Notes under the pieces: generated by a model | What the model was told of the DNA's origin: nothing | The model's input: only the letters and a program-made list of their open reading frames with translations | Databases searched by the model: none | In this document: piece after piece, positions 1 to 6,999 of the stretch | How the letters are laid out: the number at the start of each line of letters is the position of its first letter | Position numbering within the stretch: position 1 is the first letter of the stretch | Assembly: GCA_050249455.1 (NCBI GenBank) | Contig: JBFWQM010000088.1 | Span: 1-18,693, forward strand | Direction of reading: 5' to 3' | Origin: JBFWQM01 sp050249455 | Lineage (GTDB): Bacteria > Pseudomonadota > Alphaproteobacteria > MPNO01 > VGEU01 | Length of the DNA: 18,693 bases | Program-made: the position numbers and the translations under genes

Positions 1-175
1 CGGCACCAAGCACGTCATGACCACCCACGACCTCGCGCAGGCCCGCCGCCTGGCCGTCGAGGTGCTGTTCCTCGACCGCGGGCGACAGCTCGAGCAGGGG
101 CCTGCCGACCGCTTCTTCGCCGCGCCGCAGACCGAGGCGGCGGCGGCCTTTATCGCAGGGAGACTGACATGGTGA
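1..175 (+). CDS. ABC transporter ATP-binding protein, C-terminal end (tungstate-type, partial)
   Basis: Only the last 57 codons of an ABC transporter ATPase are present, read from base 2 to a TGA at 173-175. The visible part holds the H-loop (M-T-T-H-D, histidine at about residue 8 of the fragment), followed by the usual D-loop-distal tail (VLFLDRGRQLEQGPADRFF) that describes the transporter's output strand and helix. In a complete protein this histidine contacts the ATP gamma-phosphate. The stop overlaps the start of the tungstate-binding protein gene by 7 nt, so the two are translationally coupled. The fragment is therefore probably the TupC-like subunit of the same importer. Substrate is inferred from the neighbour, not from this fragment. 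The permease gene, if present, lies before the window. Confidence 0.85.
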   Translation, partial: GTKHVMTTHDLAQARRLAVEVLFLDRGRQLEQGPADRFFAAPQTEAAAAFIAGRLTW

Positions 176-987
176 GATTCATCGCCGCGATCGCGACCGC
201 GCTGGCGCTGCTGACCGGCGCGCAGGCGCAAACGTTCATCACCGTCGCGTCGACGACGTCGACGGAGAATTCCGGGCTGTTCGGCGACATCCTGCCGAAG
301 TTCAAGGCGGCGACCGGCATCGACGTGCGCGTCGTCGCGGTCGGCACCGGCCAGGCGGTGCGGCTGGCCGAGCGCGGCGACGCCGACGTGCTGTTCGTCC
401 ACCACAAGCCGTCGGAGGAGGCGTTCGTCGCCGCCGGCCACGGGGTGAAGCGGCTGCCGGTGATGTACAACGACTTCGTCGTCATCGGGCCCGCCGCCGA
501 CCCGGCAAAAGTAAAGGGCATGAAGGACGTGGCCGCCGCGTTCCGCCAGATCGCCGAGGCCAAGGCGACATTCGCCTCGCGCGGCGACGACAGCGGCACC
601 CACAAGGCCGAGCTCGCGATCTGGAAGGCCGCGGGCGTCGACCCCAAGGCAGGCAGCGGCGCGTGGTACCGCGAGCTGGGGTCGGGCATGGGCGCGACGC
701 TCAACACGGCAGGCGGACTCGACGCCTACGTCCTTGCCGACCGCGGCTCGTGGGGCGCGTTCAAGAACCGCCAGAACCTCGCCGTGCTGGTCGAGGGCGA
801 CAAGCGGCTGTTCAACCAGTACGGGGTCATGCTGGTCAACCCGGCGCGGCACCCGCACGTGAAGGCGAAGGAAGGCCAGGCGTTCATCGACTGGCTGGTG
901 TCGCCGGCCGGGCAGCAGGCGATCGCCGGCTTCAAGCCGGCCGGCGAGCCGCTGTTCTTCCCCAATGCGGGCGAGCCGGGGGCGTAA
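169..987 (+). CDS. tupA: Tungstate ABC transporter substrate-binding protein, TupA-like
   Basis: A 272-residue periplasmic binding protein. The first ~20 residues form a Sec signal peptide (MVRF, a hydrophobic stretch, cleavage near AQA-QT). The mature N-terminus carries an S-T-T-S-T motif at about residues 28-32. This corresponds to the TTTS anion-binding motif of TupA proteins that distinguishes them from molybdate-binding ModA. The body follows the PstS/TupA fold: a DVLFVHHKPSEEAFVAAG segment, a SRGDDSGTH anion loop near residue 145, and a terminal WLVSPAGQQAI helix. The family binds tungstate (sometimes molybdate) and hands it to TupB/TupC. It overlaps the upstream ATPase gene by 7 nt. 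The ATG at 169 is the only start that keeps the signal peptide whole. The length is normal for the family. Substrate choice between tungstate and molybdate is inferred from family resemblance. Confidence 0.87.
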   Translation: MVRFIAAIATALALLTGAQAQTFITVASTTSTENSGLFGDILPKFKAATGIDVRVVAVGTGQAVRLAERGDADVLFVHHKPSEEAFVAAGHGVKRLPVMYNDFVVIGPAADPAKVKGMKDVAAAFRQIAEAKATFASRGDDSGTHKAELAIWKAAGVDPKAGSGAWYRELGSGMGATLNTAGGLDAYVLADRGSWGAFKNRQNLAVLVEGDKRLFNQYGVMLVNPARHPHVKAKEGQAFIDWLVSPAGQQAIAGFKPAGEPLFFPNAGEPGA

Positions 988-1062
988 AAGTGGACAGCCG
1001 CATGGAACCCGCGGACATGTACGGACGTTCCTCCCGGCGGAGAATATTGTTAAACCATACTG

Positions 1063-1818
1063 ATGCGGTCGTGGCCCTTCGATCGGCGGCTCCCGCCGGA
1101 CCCCACCCGCTGGGCGCTCTTTCTCGATTTCGACGGCACGCTCGTCGATATTGCGGCGACGCCGGGCGCGGTGGATGTGCCGCCGGAACTGCCCGAAATC
1201 CTGGAACGTGCGCATAGGGCGCTGGGCGGCGCGCTGGCGATCGTCAGCGGCCGCCGCATCGTCGACCTGGACGCCTTCCTGTTTCCGTTCCGTGCCACCT
1301 TCCTGGGCGAGCACGGCGTGGACTGCCGACTCGCCGACGGCACCCGCCTCGCACAGTCGCCGCTGCCGGCGCTGCCGACGGCGTGGCAGGCGCGGTTCGC
1401 GGCGCTGGCCGAGCGGCACGAAGGCGTCCTGGTGGAGGCGAAGTCGCACGGCGTCACGGTCCACTTCCGCCTGGCGCCGGACGCGGAGAAGGACGTCTTG
1501 CGGCTGATGGAGGCAATGGTGGCCGAGCGGCCGGTCGAGTACACGCTGCTTAGCGCCCGCATGGCCTACGAGCTGCGGCCGCGCGGCACCGACAAGGGCA
1601 CCGCGGTGGCCCGGATGCTCGACATGGCGCCGTTCGCCGGCCGCGCGCCGATCTATGTCGGCGACGACGACACCGACCGCGACGCGTTCCCCGTCGTCGA
1701 GGGCCGCGACGGCGGCGCCGCGCTGTGGGTGCCCGACGATTTCGACGGCCGGCCCGCCATGGTGCGGGAATGGATCGCCACCATTCCGGGCCGCGTCAGT
1801 TCCGTCATCGACGCGTGA
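1063..1818 (+). CDS. otsB: Trehalose-6-phosphate phosphatase
   Basis: A 251-residue HAD-superfamily phosphatase that removes phosphate from trehalose 6-phosphate to give trehalose in the cytoplasm. HAD motif I is D-F-D-G-T-L at residues 22-27, with D22 the expected phospho-acceptor and D24 the general acid. Motif II is I-V-S-G-R near residue 61. Motif IV is G-D-D-D-T-D, with the Mg2+-binding aspartates at 201-205. The cap region and the ELRP segment near residue 171 match OtsB. It lies 43 nt before otsA on the same strand, so the two probably form an otsBA operon. No convincing Shine-Dalgarno sequence precedes the ATG. The chosen start leaves 21 residues before motif I, which is typical. Trehalose made this way is an osmolyte and stress protectant. 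Confidence 0.93.
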   Translation: MRSWPFDRRLPPDPTRWALFLDFDGTLVDIAATPGAVDVPPELPEILERAHRALGGALAIVSGRRIVDLDAFLFPFRATFLGEHGVDCRLADGTRLAQSPLPALPTAWQARFAALAERHEGVLVEAKSHGVTVHFRLAPDAEKDVLRLMEAMVAERPVEYTLLSARMAYELRPRGTDKGTAVARMLDMAPFAGRAPIYVGDDDTDRDAFPVVEGRDGGAALWVPDDFDGRPAMVREWIATIPGRVSSVIDA

Positions 1819-1861
1819 GGTCCGGCCGACGGCCGGCGCAACTCAGAGCAGAGGGGGAGAC

Positions 1862-3235
1862 GTGGCGAGACTGGTGATCGTCTCAAACCGGGTGGCCGTG
1901 CCCACCGAGCGCGGCGCCCGCGCCGGCGGCCTAGCGGTCGCGCTGCGCGAGGCGATGCGCGGCGAGACCCTGTGGTTCGGCTGGTCGGGCCGGGTCACCG
2001 ACGACGGCGCGGCGCCGGGACCGCTGGAGGTCATCGAGTCCGGAAAGCGCACCTTCGCCGTCCTCGACCTGACCGAGAACGACTACCGCCGCTTCTACAT
2101 CGGCTTCGCCAACAGCGCGCTGTGGCCGCTGCTGCACTACCGCCTCGGCCTGGTCGAGTTCCGCCGCGAGGACCTCGACGGCTACCTTGAGGTCAACGCC
2201 GCGTTCGCGCAGGAGCTTGCGCCCCTGCTCCGTCCCGACGACCACGTCTGGGTCCACGACTACCAGCTCATCCCGCTCGGCGCGGCGCTGCGCCGGCTTG
2301 GCGTGGAGAACCGCATCGGGTTCTTCCTGCACGTGCCGTTCGTCCCGGCGACGCTGTTCGCGATCCTGCCGCGCGGCGAGGACCTGCTGCGCGCGATGTG
2401 CGACTACGACCTGGTCGGCTTCCAGACCGCGCCAGACCGCGACAACTTCCTGGACTGCGTCGCGCGCATCCTGGGCGTCGCGCACGACGGCGGCGGCACG
2501 TTCCAACACGACGGCCGCACGGTGTCGGCGCGCGCCTTCCCGATCGGCATCGAGGCCACCGCCTTCGCCGGCCAGGCGCGGCGCGGCGCCAACTCGGCCA
2601 GCGCGCACCGGCTGCGCGAGAGCCTGAGCGGACGGACGCTGATGATCGGCGTCGACCGGCTGGACTACTCCAAGGGCCTGCCCAACCGGTTCGAGGGCTA
2701 CGCCCGCTTCCTGACGCGGTTCCCCGAGCACCGCGGCAAGGTGACGTACCTGCAGGTCGCGCCGCGCAGCCGCTCCGACGTCGCCGAATACCGCAACCTG
2801 CGCCGCGACCTCGACCGGATGGCCGGCAGCATCAACGGCCGCTTCGCCGACCCCGACTGGAACCCGCTGCGCTACATCACCCGCGATGTGCCGCGCCCGA
2901 CGCTCGCTGGCTACTACCGCGAGGCGCGGGTCGGCATTGTGACGCCGCTGCGCGACGGCATGAACCTGGTCGCCAAGGAATTCATCGCCGCGCAGGACCC
3001 CGACGATCCCGGCGTCCTGGTGCTGTCGCGCTTCGCCGGCGCGGCGCAGGAGCTGACCGAGGCGCTGCTGGTCAACCCCTACGACCCCGACGAGATCGCC
3101 GAGGCGCTGCACGCGGCGCTAAAGATGTCGCGCGACGAGCGCCGCCGCCACTGGCACGCGCTCGACGAGGTCGTCCGCGCCGGCACCGCCAAGACGTGGT
3201 GCCGCTCGTTCGTCGATGCGCTGGAGGAGGAGTAG
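1862..3235 (+). CDS. otsA: Alpha,alpha-trehalose-phosphate synthase (UDP-forming)
   Basis: A 457-residue GT-B glycosyltransferase of family GT20. It joins UDP-glucose and glucose 6-phosphate to give trehalose 6-phosphate, the substrate of the preceding gene. The start is the GTG at 1862, placed after a strong GAGGGGGAG ribosome site; it gives the family N-terminus VARLVIVSNRV. The open frame runs further upstream into otsB, but that extension has no homologous content. Visible landmarks are the S-N-R near residues 8-10, the glycine loop A-G-G-L near 22, H-D-Y-Q-L at 132, and G-V-D-R-L-D-Y-S-K-G at 263-272 (phosphate and UDP-binding Arg/Lys pair). The donor-site motif R-D-G-M-N-L-V-A-K-E spans 364-373. 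Length is normal and no key residue is missing. Confidence 0.95.
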   Translation: MARLVIVSNRVAVPTERGARAGGLAVALREAMRGETLWFGWSGRVTDDGAAPGPLEVIESGKRTFAVLDLTENDYRRFYIGFANSALWPLLHYRLGLVEFRREDLDGYLEVNAAFAQELAPLLRPDDHVWVHDYQLIPLGAALRRLGVENRIGFFLHVPFVPATLFAILPRGEDLLRAMCDYDLVGFQTAPDRDNFLDCVARILGVAHDGGGTFQHDGRTVSARAFPIGIEATAFAGQARRGANSASAHRLRESLSGRTLMIGVDRLDYSKGLPNRFEGYARFLTRFPEHRGKVTYLQVAPRSRSDVAEYRNLRRDLDRMAGSINGRFADPDWNPLRYITRDVPRPTLAGYYREARVGIVTPLRDGMNLVAKEFIAAQDPDDPGVLVLSRFAGAAQELTEALLVNPYDPDEIAEALHAALKMSRDERRRHWHALDEVVRAGTAKTWCRSFVDALEEE

Positions 3236-3307
3236 GCCGGGATCACGCGCGGCGCCGTTCGGACACCCCCCGACTTCCCTCGCTTCCGTCATGGCCGGGC
3301 TTGTCCC

Positions 3308-3584
3308 ACGGCTGTCCGGTTAAGGCATTGCTTGATCGCCGCAGAACGCGATGGGGTAGGTAGTTCCGGCGCTTTTTTGCGCGACCGAGACTCGGAATTG
3401 GATCGCCGACCGCCATTAAAATTTGAGTCGTACGCGGGCTTGACCCGCGTATCCAGCAGCGCGGCATTGCCGCGCAAAAGAGTTTCTTGCGCGCTGACCG
3501 CGCGCGCTGGATACGCGGATCAAGTCCGCGTATGACTCCATCATTAGGATGATAGCCTCGGCCGAGGCTTAACCGGACAGCCGT
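3308..3584. mobile_element. MITE-like non-coding insertion with 16-bp terminal inverted repeats
   Basis: The ends are perfect inverted repeats: ACGGCTGTCCGGTTAA at 3308-3323 and its reverse complement at 3569-3584. The element is 277 bp long, carries no transposase gene, and is flanked by direct copies of GGGCTTGTCCC (3297-3307 and 3585-3595). Because the duplicated core is itself nearly palindromic, the boundary is ambiguous: 11-bp duplication with 16-bp ends, or 9 bp with 17, 7 bp with 18, or 5 bp with 19. Short length, terminal inverted repeats, flanking duplication and no coding content are the marks of a MITE mobilised in trans. The transposase family is not identifiable from the window. 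Confidence 0.62.
3424..3538. repeat. Long imperfect hairpin with 33-bp arms, REP-like
   Basis: The arms 3424-3456 and 3506-3538 are inverted copies differing at about 3 of 33 positions. Each arm contains its own smaller palindrome (TACGCGGGCTTGACCCGCGTA in the left arm, with the right arm carrying ATCAAGT at the centre). The 49-nt centre contains further GCGC-rich short palindromes. It lies wholly inside the MITE-like element and may be its internal sequence or a second repeat that landed in it. Confidence 0.7.
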
Positions 3585-3615
3585 GGGCTTGTCCCGGCCA
3601 TCCACGTATCTCTTT

Positions 3616-3709
3616 TTTTGTCGTTCTCCGGCTTGACCGGAGAACCCACCTTTCGGCGCTTCGGTGCGTCCCGGCATGTCTCCTCCGGTCAAGCCGGAGG
3701 ACGACAAAA
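3616..3709. repeat. Inverted repeat pair with GGCTTGACC core, between convergent genes
   Basis: The arms 3616-3645 and 3680-3709 are inverted copies matching at about 26 of 30 positions. Each arm contains the palindrome CTCCGG-CTTGA-CCGGAG, and the 34-nt centre is unrelated sequence. The outermost bases are T4 on the left and A4 on the right. The pair ends 11 nt before the stop codon of the FAH-family gene, so it may fold in its transcript and act as a terminator or 3'-end stabiliser. That role is inferred from position only. Confidence 0.68.
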
Positions 3710-3720
3710 GGAGGAAATCC

Positions 3721-4575
3721 CTACGCCTCCGCGACCACCGGGTTCTTCAGCACGCCGATGCCGCCGATCTCGACTTCCAGCGTGTCGCCGGCCTTGAGCC
3801 AGACCTGCGGGTCGTGCTCGATGCCGGAGCCGCCGGGGCTGCCGGTGGCGATGATGTCGCCGGGCTCGAACCAGGTGAAGGTCGAGATGTGGCTGATCAG
3901 GAACGGGATCTTGAACAGCATCGAGCCCGAGTTGCCGTCCTGCATCACCTTGCCGTTGACCCGCGTCGTGATCGGCAGGTTCAGCGGATCGGCGATCTCG
4001 TCGGCGGTGACCAGCCACGGGCCGATCGAGCCGGCGTGGTAGAAGTTCTTGCCGGGGCAGTTCTGCGTCCCCTTGGACTGCCAGTCGCGCACCGAGCCCT
4101 CGTTCAGGATGGTGTAGCCGAACACCGCGTCGCGCCAGCTTCCTTCCGCGACGTGGCGGCTGCGCTTGCCCATCACCAGCGCGAGCTCGCCCTCCCAGTC
4201 GAGCTGGTCGGACACCCTGGGCTTCACGATCGCCTCGTTGCACGCGGCGAAGCTCGAGGTGTAGCGCGGGAACACGCTCGGCCACTTCGGCCGCTGCGGC
4301 GTCTCCTGCACCTCGTGGTAGGCGGGGTAGTTTCGCCCGATGCAGAACACCTTGTCCGGCGCGGTGATGGGCAGCCGCAGCTCCACCTCGGACAGCCTCA
4401 CGTCGGGCTCGGTGCCCGTTGCGGCCTTCTGCATCTCGGCCAGCGCGTCGCCGGCGATGGCGTCCTTCAGGGTCGGATACTTGCCGCCGAGGCGGCCGCC
4501 GAGGTCGACGATACCGTCGCCGACCACCGCGCCGTAGCTGTCCCTGCCGCCCTTGCGATAGCTCGCGAGCTTCAC
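3721..4575 (-). CDS. Fumarylacetoacetate hydrolase (FAH) family protein
   Basis: A 284-residue enzyme of the FAH superfamily, whose members hydrolyse, decarboxylate or isomerise beta-keto acids using a bound divalent metal. The N-terminal ~60 residues form the small domain (VKLASYRKGG...). The catalytic domain begins near P-D-K-V-F-C-I-G-R-N-Y. The metal ligands are expected in D-W-E-G-E-L (E128 and E130), with a third acidic ligand further on. The segment GKNFYHAGSIGPW followed by V-T-A-D-E-I and the terminal E-P-G-D-I-I-A-T-G-S-P-G-G are hallmarks of the family. The start is the GTG at 4575, sharing GTGA with the stop of the upstream gene. It is the last gene of a probable five-gene minus-strand operon. 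Substrate cannot be named; candidates are 2-hydroxyhepta-2,4-diene-dioate-type acids or acylpyruvates. Confidence 0.88.
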   Translation of the reverse strand: MKLASYRKGGRDSYGAVVGDGIVDLGGRLGGKYPTLKDAIAGDALAEMQKAATGTEPDVRLSEVELRLPITAPDKVFCIGRNYPAYHEVQETPQRPKWPSVFPRYTSSFAACNEAIVKPRVSDQLDWEGELALVMGKRSRHVAEGSWRDAVFGYTILNEGSVRDWQSKGTQNCPGKNFYHAGSIGPWLVTADEIADPLNLPITTRVNGKVMQDGNSGSMLFKIPFLISHISTFTWFEPGDIIATGSPGGSGIEHDPQVWLKAGDTLEVEIGGIGVLKNPVVAEA

Positions 4576-5222
4576 ACCTCGTCTCCCTGCATGGCCGGAA
4601 TGTTGGTTTGCGCCGCAGTGTCGTCCGGCCCGCCGTCGCCCGCAAGCCCCGGCGGACGCGCCTCCACCGCGCGCAGGATGCGGTGCAGGTGGCCCTCGCG
4701 GATGCCGAGCTCGTCGAGGTGGCGGACGGTGTTCTCCAGGTAGGCGCGGTTGGTGCCGCGGTTGCCGGCGCAGGTGGCGAGCCGCGCGGCGATGTCGTCG
4801 TCCGACAGCTTGCCGGCGTAAAGGAAATGCCGGCGGTTGACGACGAAGGCGTAGGCGGTGATGCGCCCTTCCGGCGTGGTCAGCGGCACCGGGCGGCAGA
4901 TGTAGATGTCCTCCGGCAGCTCGCGCTCCTCCAGGTACCACGCGACGGCGCTGCGCTTGTCGGCGGCGACCCGGTAGGCGCGGCCGAGGCAGGCGCCGCC
5001 GCGGTCGAGGCCGAGCACTAGACCCGGCCGCGCCGCGGTGCCGCGGTAGCTGCGCGAGTTGACGCAGAACGCGCGGTGATAGCCGCGCACCAGCGCCGGC
5101 CGGCGCTCCTCGAACGGGAAGCCGGGGTCCCACATCAGCGAGCCGTAGGCGAAGAACCAGACGTCGCCCGGCGCGTCGAACCGGATCTTCCTCGGCTCGC
5201 CCGTGACCGGCTCGCCCGTCAT
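4572..5222 (-). CDS. ChaC-like gamma-glutamylcyclotransferase
   Basis: A 216-residue cytoplasmic protein of the ChaC branch of gamma-glutamylcyclotransferases. ChaC enzymes cleave glutathione into 5-oxoproline and Cys-Gly. The substrate-binding motif F-A-Y-G-S-L-M-W-D-P is at residues 24-33. The following RGYHRAFCVNSRSYRGT stretch and L-V-L-G-L-D-R-G-G are typical of ChaC. The expected catalytic acid is E101 in Y-L-E-E-R-E, matching the Y-L-x-x-R-E of animal ChaC. The ATG at 5222 overlaps the stop of the upstream transporter by ATGA. The 3' end overlaps the FAH-family gene by GTGA, so three genes are coupled. The ~20 N-terminal residues before the motif (MTGEPVTGEPRKIRFDAPGD) are polar and probably disordered. 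Glutathione specificity is inferred from the family. Confidence 0.9.
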   Translation of the reverse strand: MTGEPVTGEPRKIRFDAPGDVWFFAYGSLMWDPGFPFEERRPALVRGYHRAFCVNSRSYRGTAARPGLVLGLDRGGACLGRAYRVAADKRSAVAWYLEERELPEDIYICRPVPLTTPEGRITAYAFVVNRRHFLYAGKLSDDDIAARLATCAGNRGTNRAYLENTVRHLDELGIREGHLHRILRAVEARPPGLAGDGGPDDTAAQTNIPAMQGDEV

Positions 5223-6106
5223 CGGTTGACCAGCGCGACGCCGGCGACGGCGATCGCCATGCCGAGGATGGCGGGCCAGCCCAAGGTCTCGTTGAACAGC
5301 GCGAAGCCCATGATCGCGGTGGTCGGCGGCGTCAGGTAGAACAGGCTTGCCACCTTGGCCGCCGCGCCGCGCCGCAGCAGCATGTAGAGCAGGCTGAAGG
5401 CGGCGATCGACAGCACCAGCACCAGCCAGCCGAGCGCGAAGATGAACTCGCCGGTCCAGTCCACCACCATCGTCTCGGTGACTGCGGCGACCGCGGTGCA
5501 GAAGACGGTCGCGCCCATCAACTGCACCGCCGTGCCGCTGCGCAGGTCGAGGTCGGCGCAGAACCGCTTCTGGTAGAGCGTGCCGGCGGTGATGCCGAGA
5601 AGGCACATCACCGCGAAGCCGATGCCGACCGCCGTGGCGCCGCCGAACGTGATGCGTTCCCACACCACCAGCACGACGCCGCCGAAGCCGAGCACGATGC
5701 CGGTCCACTGGCGCCGCGTCACCTTGTCGCCCAGCAGCGGCCCGACCAGCAGCGCGGTCAGCAGCGGCTGGACGCCGGCGATCAGCGCGACCACGCCGGT
5801 CGGCACGCCGTGCGCGGTGGCGCTGAACACGCCGCCCAGGTAGATGCCGTTGAGCAGCAGCCCGGCGACGACGATGTGGCCGCGCGCCGCCCACGTCGCC
5901 GGCCACGGCGCGCCGGCGGCGAGCGCCAGCGCCGACAGGATCGCGCAGGTGATGGCAAAGCGGATGGCGAGGAAGGTGAACGGCTCCGCGTACGGGATGC
6001 CGAACTTGGTGAAGATGAAGCCGGTCGACCACAGGAGGACAAACAGGCCGGGCGCGAAGGCGATCCACGGCACCGCGGCGGCAGGGCTGGAAAGCCGCAT
6101 CGACAT
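5219..6106 (-). CDS. DMT-superfamily transporter, EamA type (third of three)
   Basis: A 295-residue inner-membrane protein with about ten predicted hydrophobic helices arranged as two EamA repeats (residues ~15-145 and ~155-290). Recognisable pieces are LLWSTGFIFTKFGIPYAEPFTFLAIRF-type first-repeat sequence, A-L-I-A-G-V-Q-P-L-L-T-A near the repeat end, G-D-K-V-T-R-R-Q-W-T-G, and the second-repeat signature S-L-F-Y-L-T-P-P-T-T-A-I-M-G. EamA proteins export metabolites such as amino acids or amino-acid derivatives; the founding E. coli protein exports cysteine and O-acetylserine. The gene follows the middle paralog by 4 nt and overlaps the ChaC-like gene by ATGA. The three neighbours are clearly paralogous. 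Substrate cannot be told from sequence. Confidence 0.9.
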   Translation of the reverse strand: MSMRLSSPAAAVPWIAFAPGLFVLLWSTGFIFTKFGIPYAEPFTFLAIRFAITCAILSALALAAGAPWPATWAARGHIVVAGLLLNGIYLGGVFSATAHGVPTGVVALIAGVQPLLTALLVGPLLGDKVTRRQWTGIVLGFGGVVLVVWERITFGGATAVGIGFAVMCLLGITAGTLYQKRFCADLDLRSGTAVQLMGATVFCTAVAAVTETMVVDWTGEFIFALGWLVLVLSIAAFSLLYMLLRRGAAAKVASLFYLTPPTTAIMGFALFNETLGWPAILGMAIAVAGVALVNR

Positions 6107-6110
6107 TCCC

Positions 6111-6995
6111 TCAGCGCTTGGTGGTGACCAGCGCGACGCCGACCACCGACACCGCGAACCCGATCAGCGCGCTCCAGCCGAAGGTCTGGCCGAACGCGGC
6201 CCAGCCCATCACCGCGCTGATCGGCGGCGACAGGTAGAAATAGCTCGCCACGCGCGAGGCCTCGCCGCGGCGCAGCAGCGTGTAGTAGATGTTGACCGCG
6301 GCGAACGACAGGAGAAGCGTCAACCACGCCAGCGCGAAGGCGAGCTCGCCGGTCCAGCTCACCGCCATCGTCTCGACCACCAGCGCGACCAGGATCTGCG
6401 TCGGCACCGCGGCGACATGCTGCAGAAAAGTGCCGGTCCACGGGTCCATCTCGGTGCAGTAGCGCTTCTGGTAGAGCGAGGCGAGCGTGATCAGGAACGG
6501 GCACGCGGCGGCGACCCAGTAGCCGATCGCCGGCTCGTCGCCGAACGCGAGCCGTTCCCACACCACGATGGCGAGGCCGGCGAAGCCGAGCACGAAGCCG
6601 AGCCATTGCACCGCGCTGATCCGTTCGCCCAGCACGCGGCCGGCGGCGACCGCGGTGACCAGCGGCTGCATGCCGGCGATCAGCGCCAGCACCCCGATCG
6701 GCACGCCCAGGAACATGCCGTACATGATGCAGGTCATGTAGACGGTCTGCAGCAGGACGCCCGACACCATGATGTGGCCGGCCTGGCGCAGGCTCGCCGG
6801 CCAGCGCGGCCGGATGAACAGGAGGAGCCCGCCCGCGCAGATCGCGGTCAGGGTGGAGCGCATAGCGAGGAACGTCGCCGGCTCGGCGTTGCGCAGGCCG
6901 AGCGTGCCGCCGATGAAGCCCGACGCCCAGAAGGTGATGAACACGATCGGCGCCACGGCGAACCACAGCCGCCGCGCCGAGGATTCGCCCGCCAT
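6111..6995 (-). CDS. DMT-superfamily transporter, EamA type (second of three)
   Basis: A 294-residue paralog of its two neighbours with the same two-repeat, ~ten-helix layout. Conserved pieces are F-W-A-S-G-F-I-G-G in helix 1, A-L-I-A-G-M-Q-P-L-V-T-A near residue 95, L-G-E-R-I-S-A-V-Q-W-L-G-F-V-L-G-F, and S-Y-F-Y-L-S-P-P-I-S-A-V-M-G-W in the second repeat. The ATG at 6995 lies 4 nt after the stop of the preceding gene and starts the protein at MAGESSARRLW. A TTG at 7013 would add six residues but would overlap the upstream coding sequence by 14 nt. The helix-bounded loops differ from the other copies, so the three may have different substrates. Function is probably export; direction is not shown by sequence. 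Confidence 0.88.
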   Translation of the reverse strand: MAGESSARRLWFAVAPIVFITFWASGFIGGTLGLRNAEPATFLAMRSTLTAICAGGLLLFIRPRWPASLRQAGHIMVSGVLLQTVYMTCIMYGMFLGVPIGVLALIAGMQPLVTAVAAGRVLGERISAVQWLGFVLGFAGLAIVVWERLAFGDEPAIGYWVAAACPFLITLASLYQKRYCTEMDPWTGTFLQHVAAVPTQILVALVVETMAVSWTGELAFALAWLTLLLSFAAVNIYYTLLRRGEASRVASYFYLSPPISAVMGWAAFGQTFGWSALIGFAVSVVGVALVTTKR

Positions 6996-6999
6996 CAGG

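Larger units (their letters stand above)
3291..3601. repeat. REP-like palindrome split by an insertion
   Basis: The left fragment 3291-3307 (ATGGCCGGGCTTGTCCC) and right fragment 3585-3601 (GGGCTTGTCCCGGCCAT) share the 11-bp core GGGCTTGTCCC. Removing 3308-3595 joins them into one continuous near-perfect palindrome: ATGGCCGGG, then a short CTTGT centre, then CCCGGCCAT. That form is the shape of the abundant intergenic repeat of many alphaproteobacteria. The duplicated core is what a target-site duplication would leave. Confidence 0.7.
3236..3720. other. Gene-free convergent intergenic region built from palindromic repeats
   Basis: This 485-bp stretch separates the 3' ends of two convergent genes (otsA and the FAH-family gene). 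It is visibly less GC-rich than its surroundings, with several A/T runs. No credible gene was found; open frames here translate the repeats themselves. It holds three palindromic repeats, listed separately: an interrupted REP-like palindrome, a long hairpin pair inside the interrupting element, and a third repeat pair ending about 11 nt from the FAH-family stop codon. Such structures between convergent genes can also end transcription from both sides, but no classical hairpin-plus-U-run terminator is evident. Confidence 0.8.

Noticed and set aside
3243..3707. A 154-codon minus-strand frame reading R-G-L-D-P-R-I-Q-type peptide
   Set aside because: It translates the palindromic repeats. Such peptides are a known artefact of these intergenic repeats, and the frame crosses all three repeats without any domain content.
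3291..3709. CRISPR array
   Set aside because: The repeats are inverted pairs of different types with no regular spacers and no cas genes.
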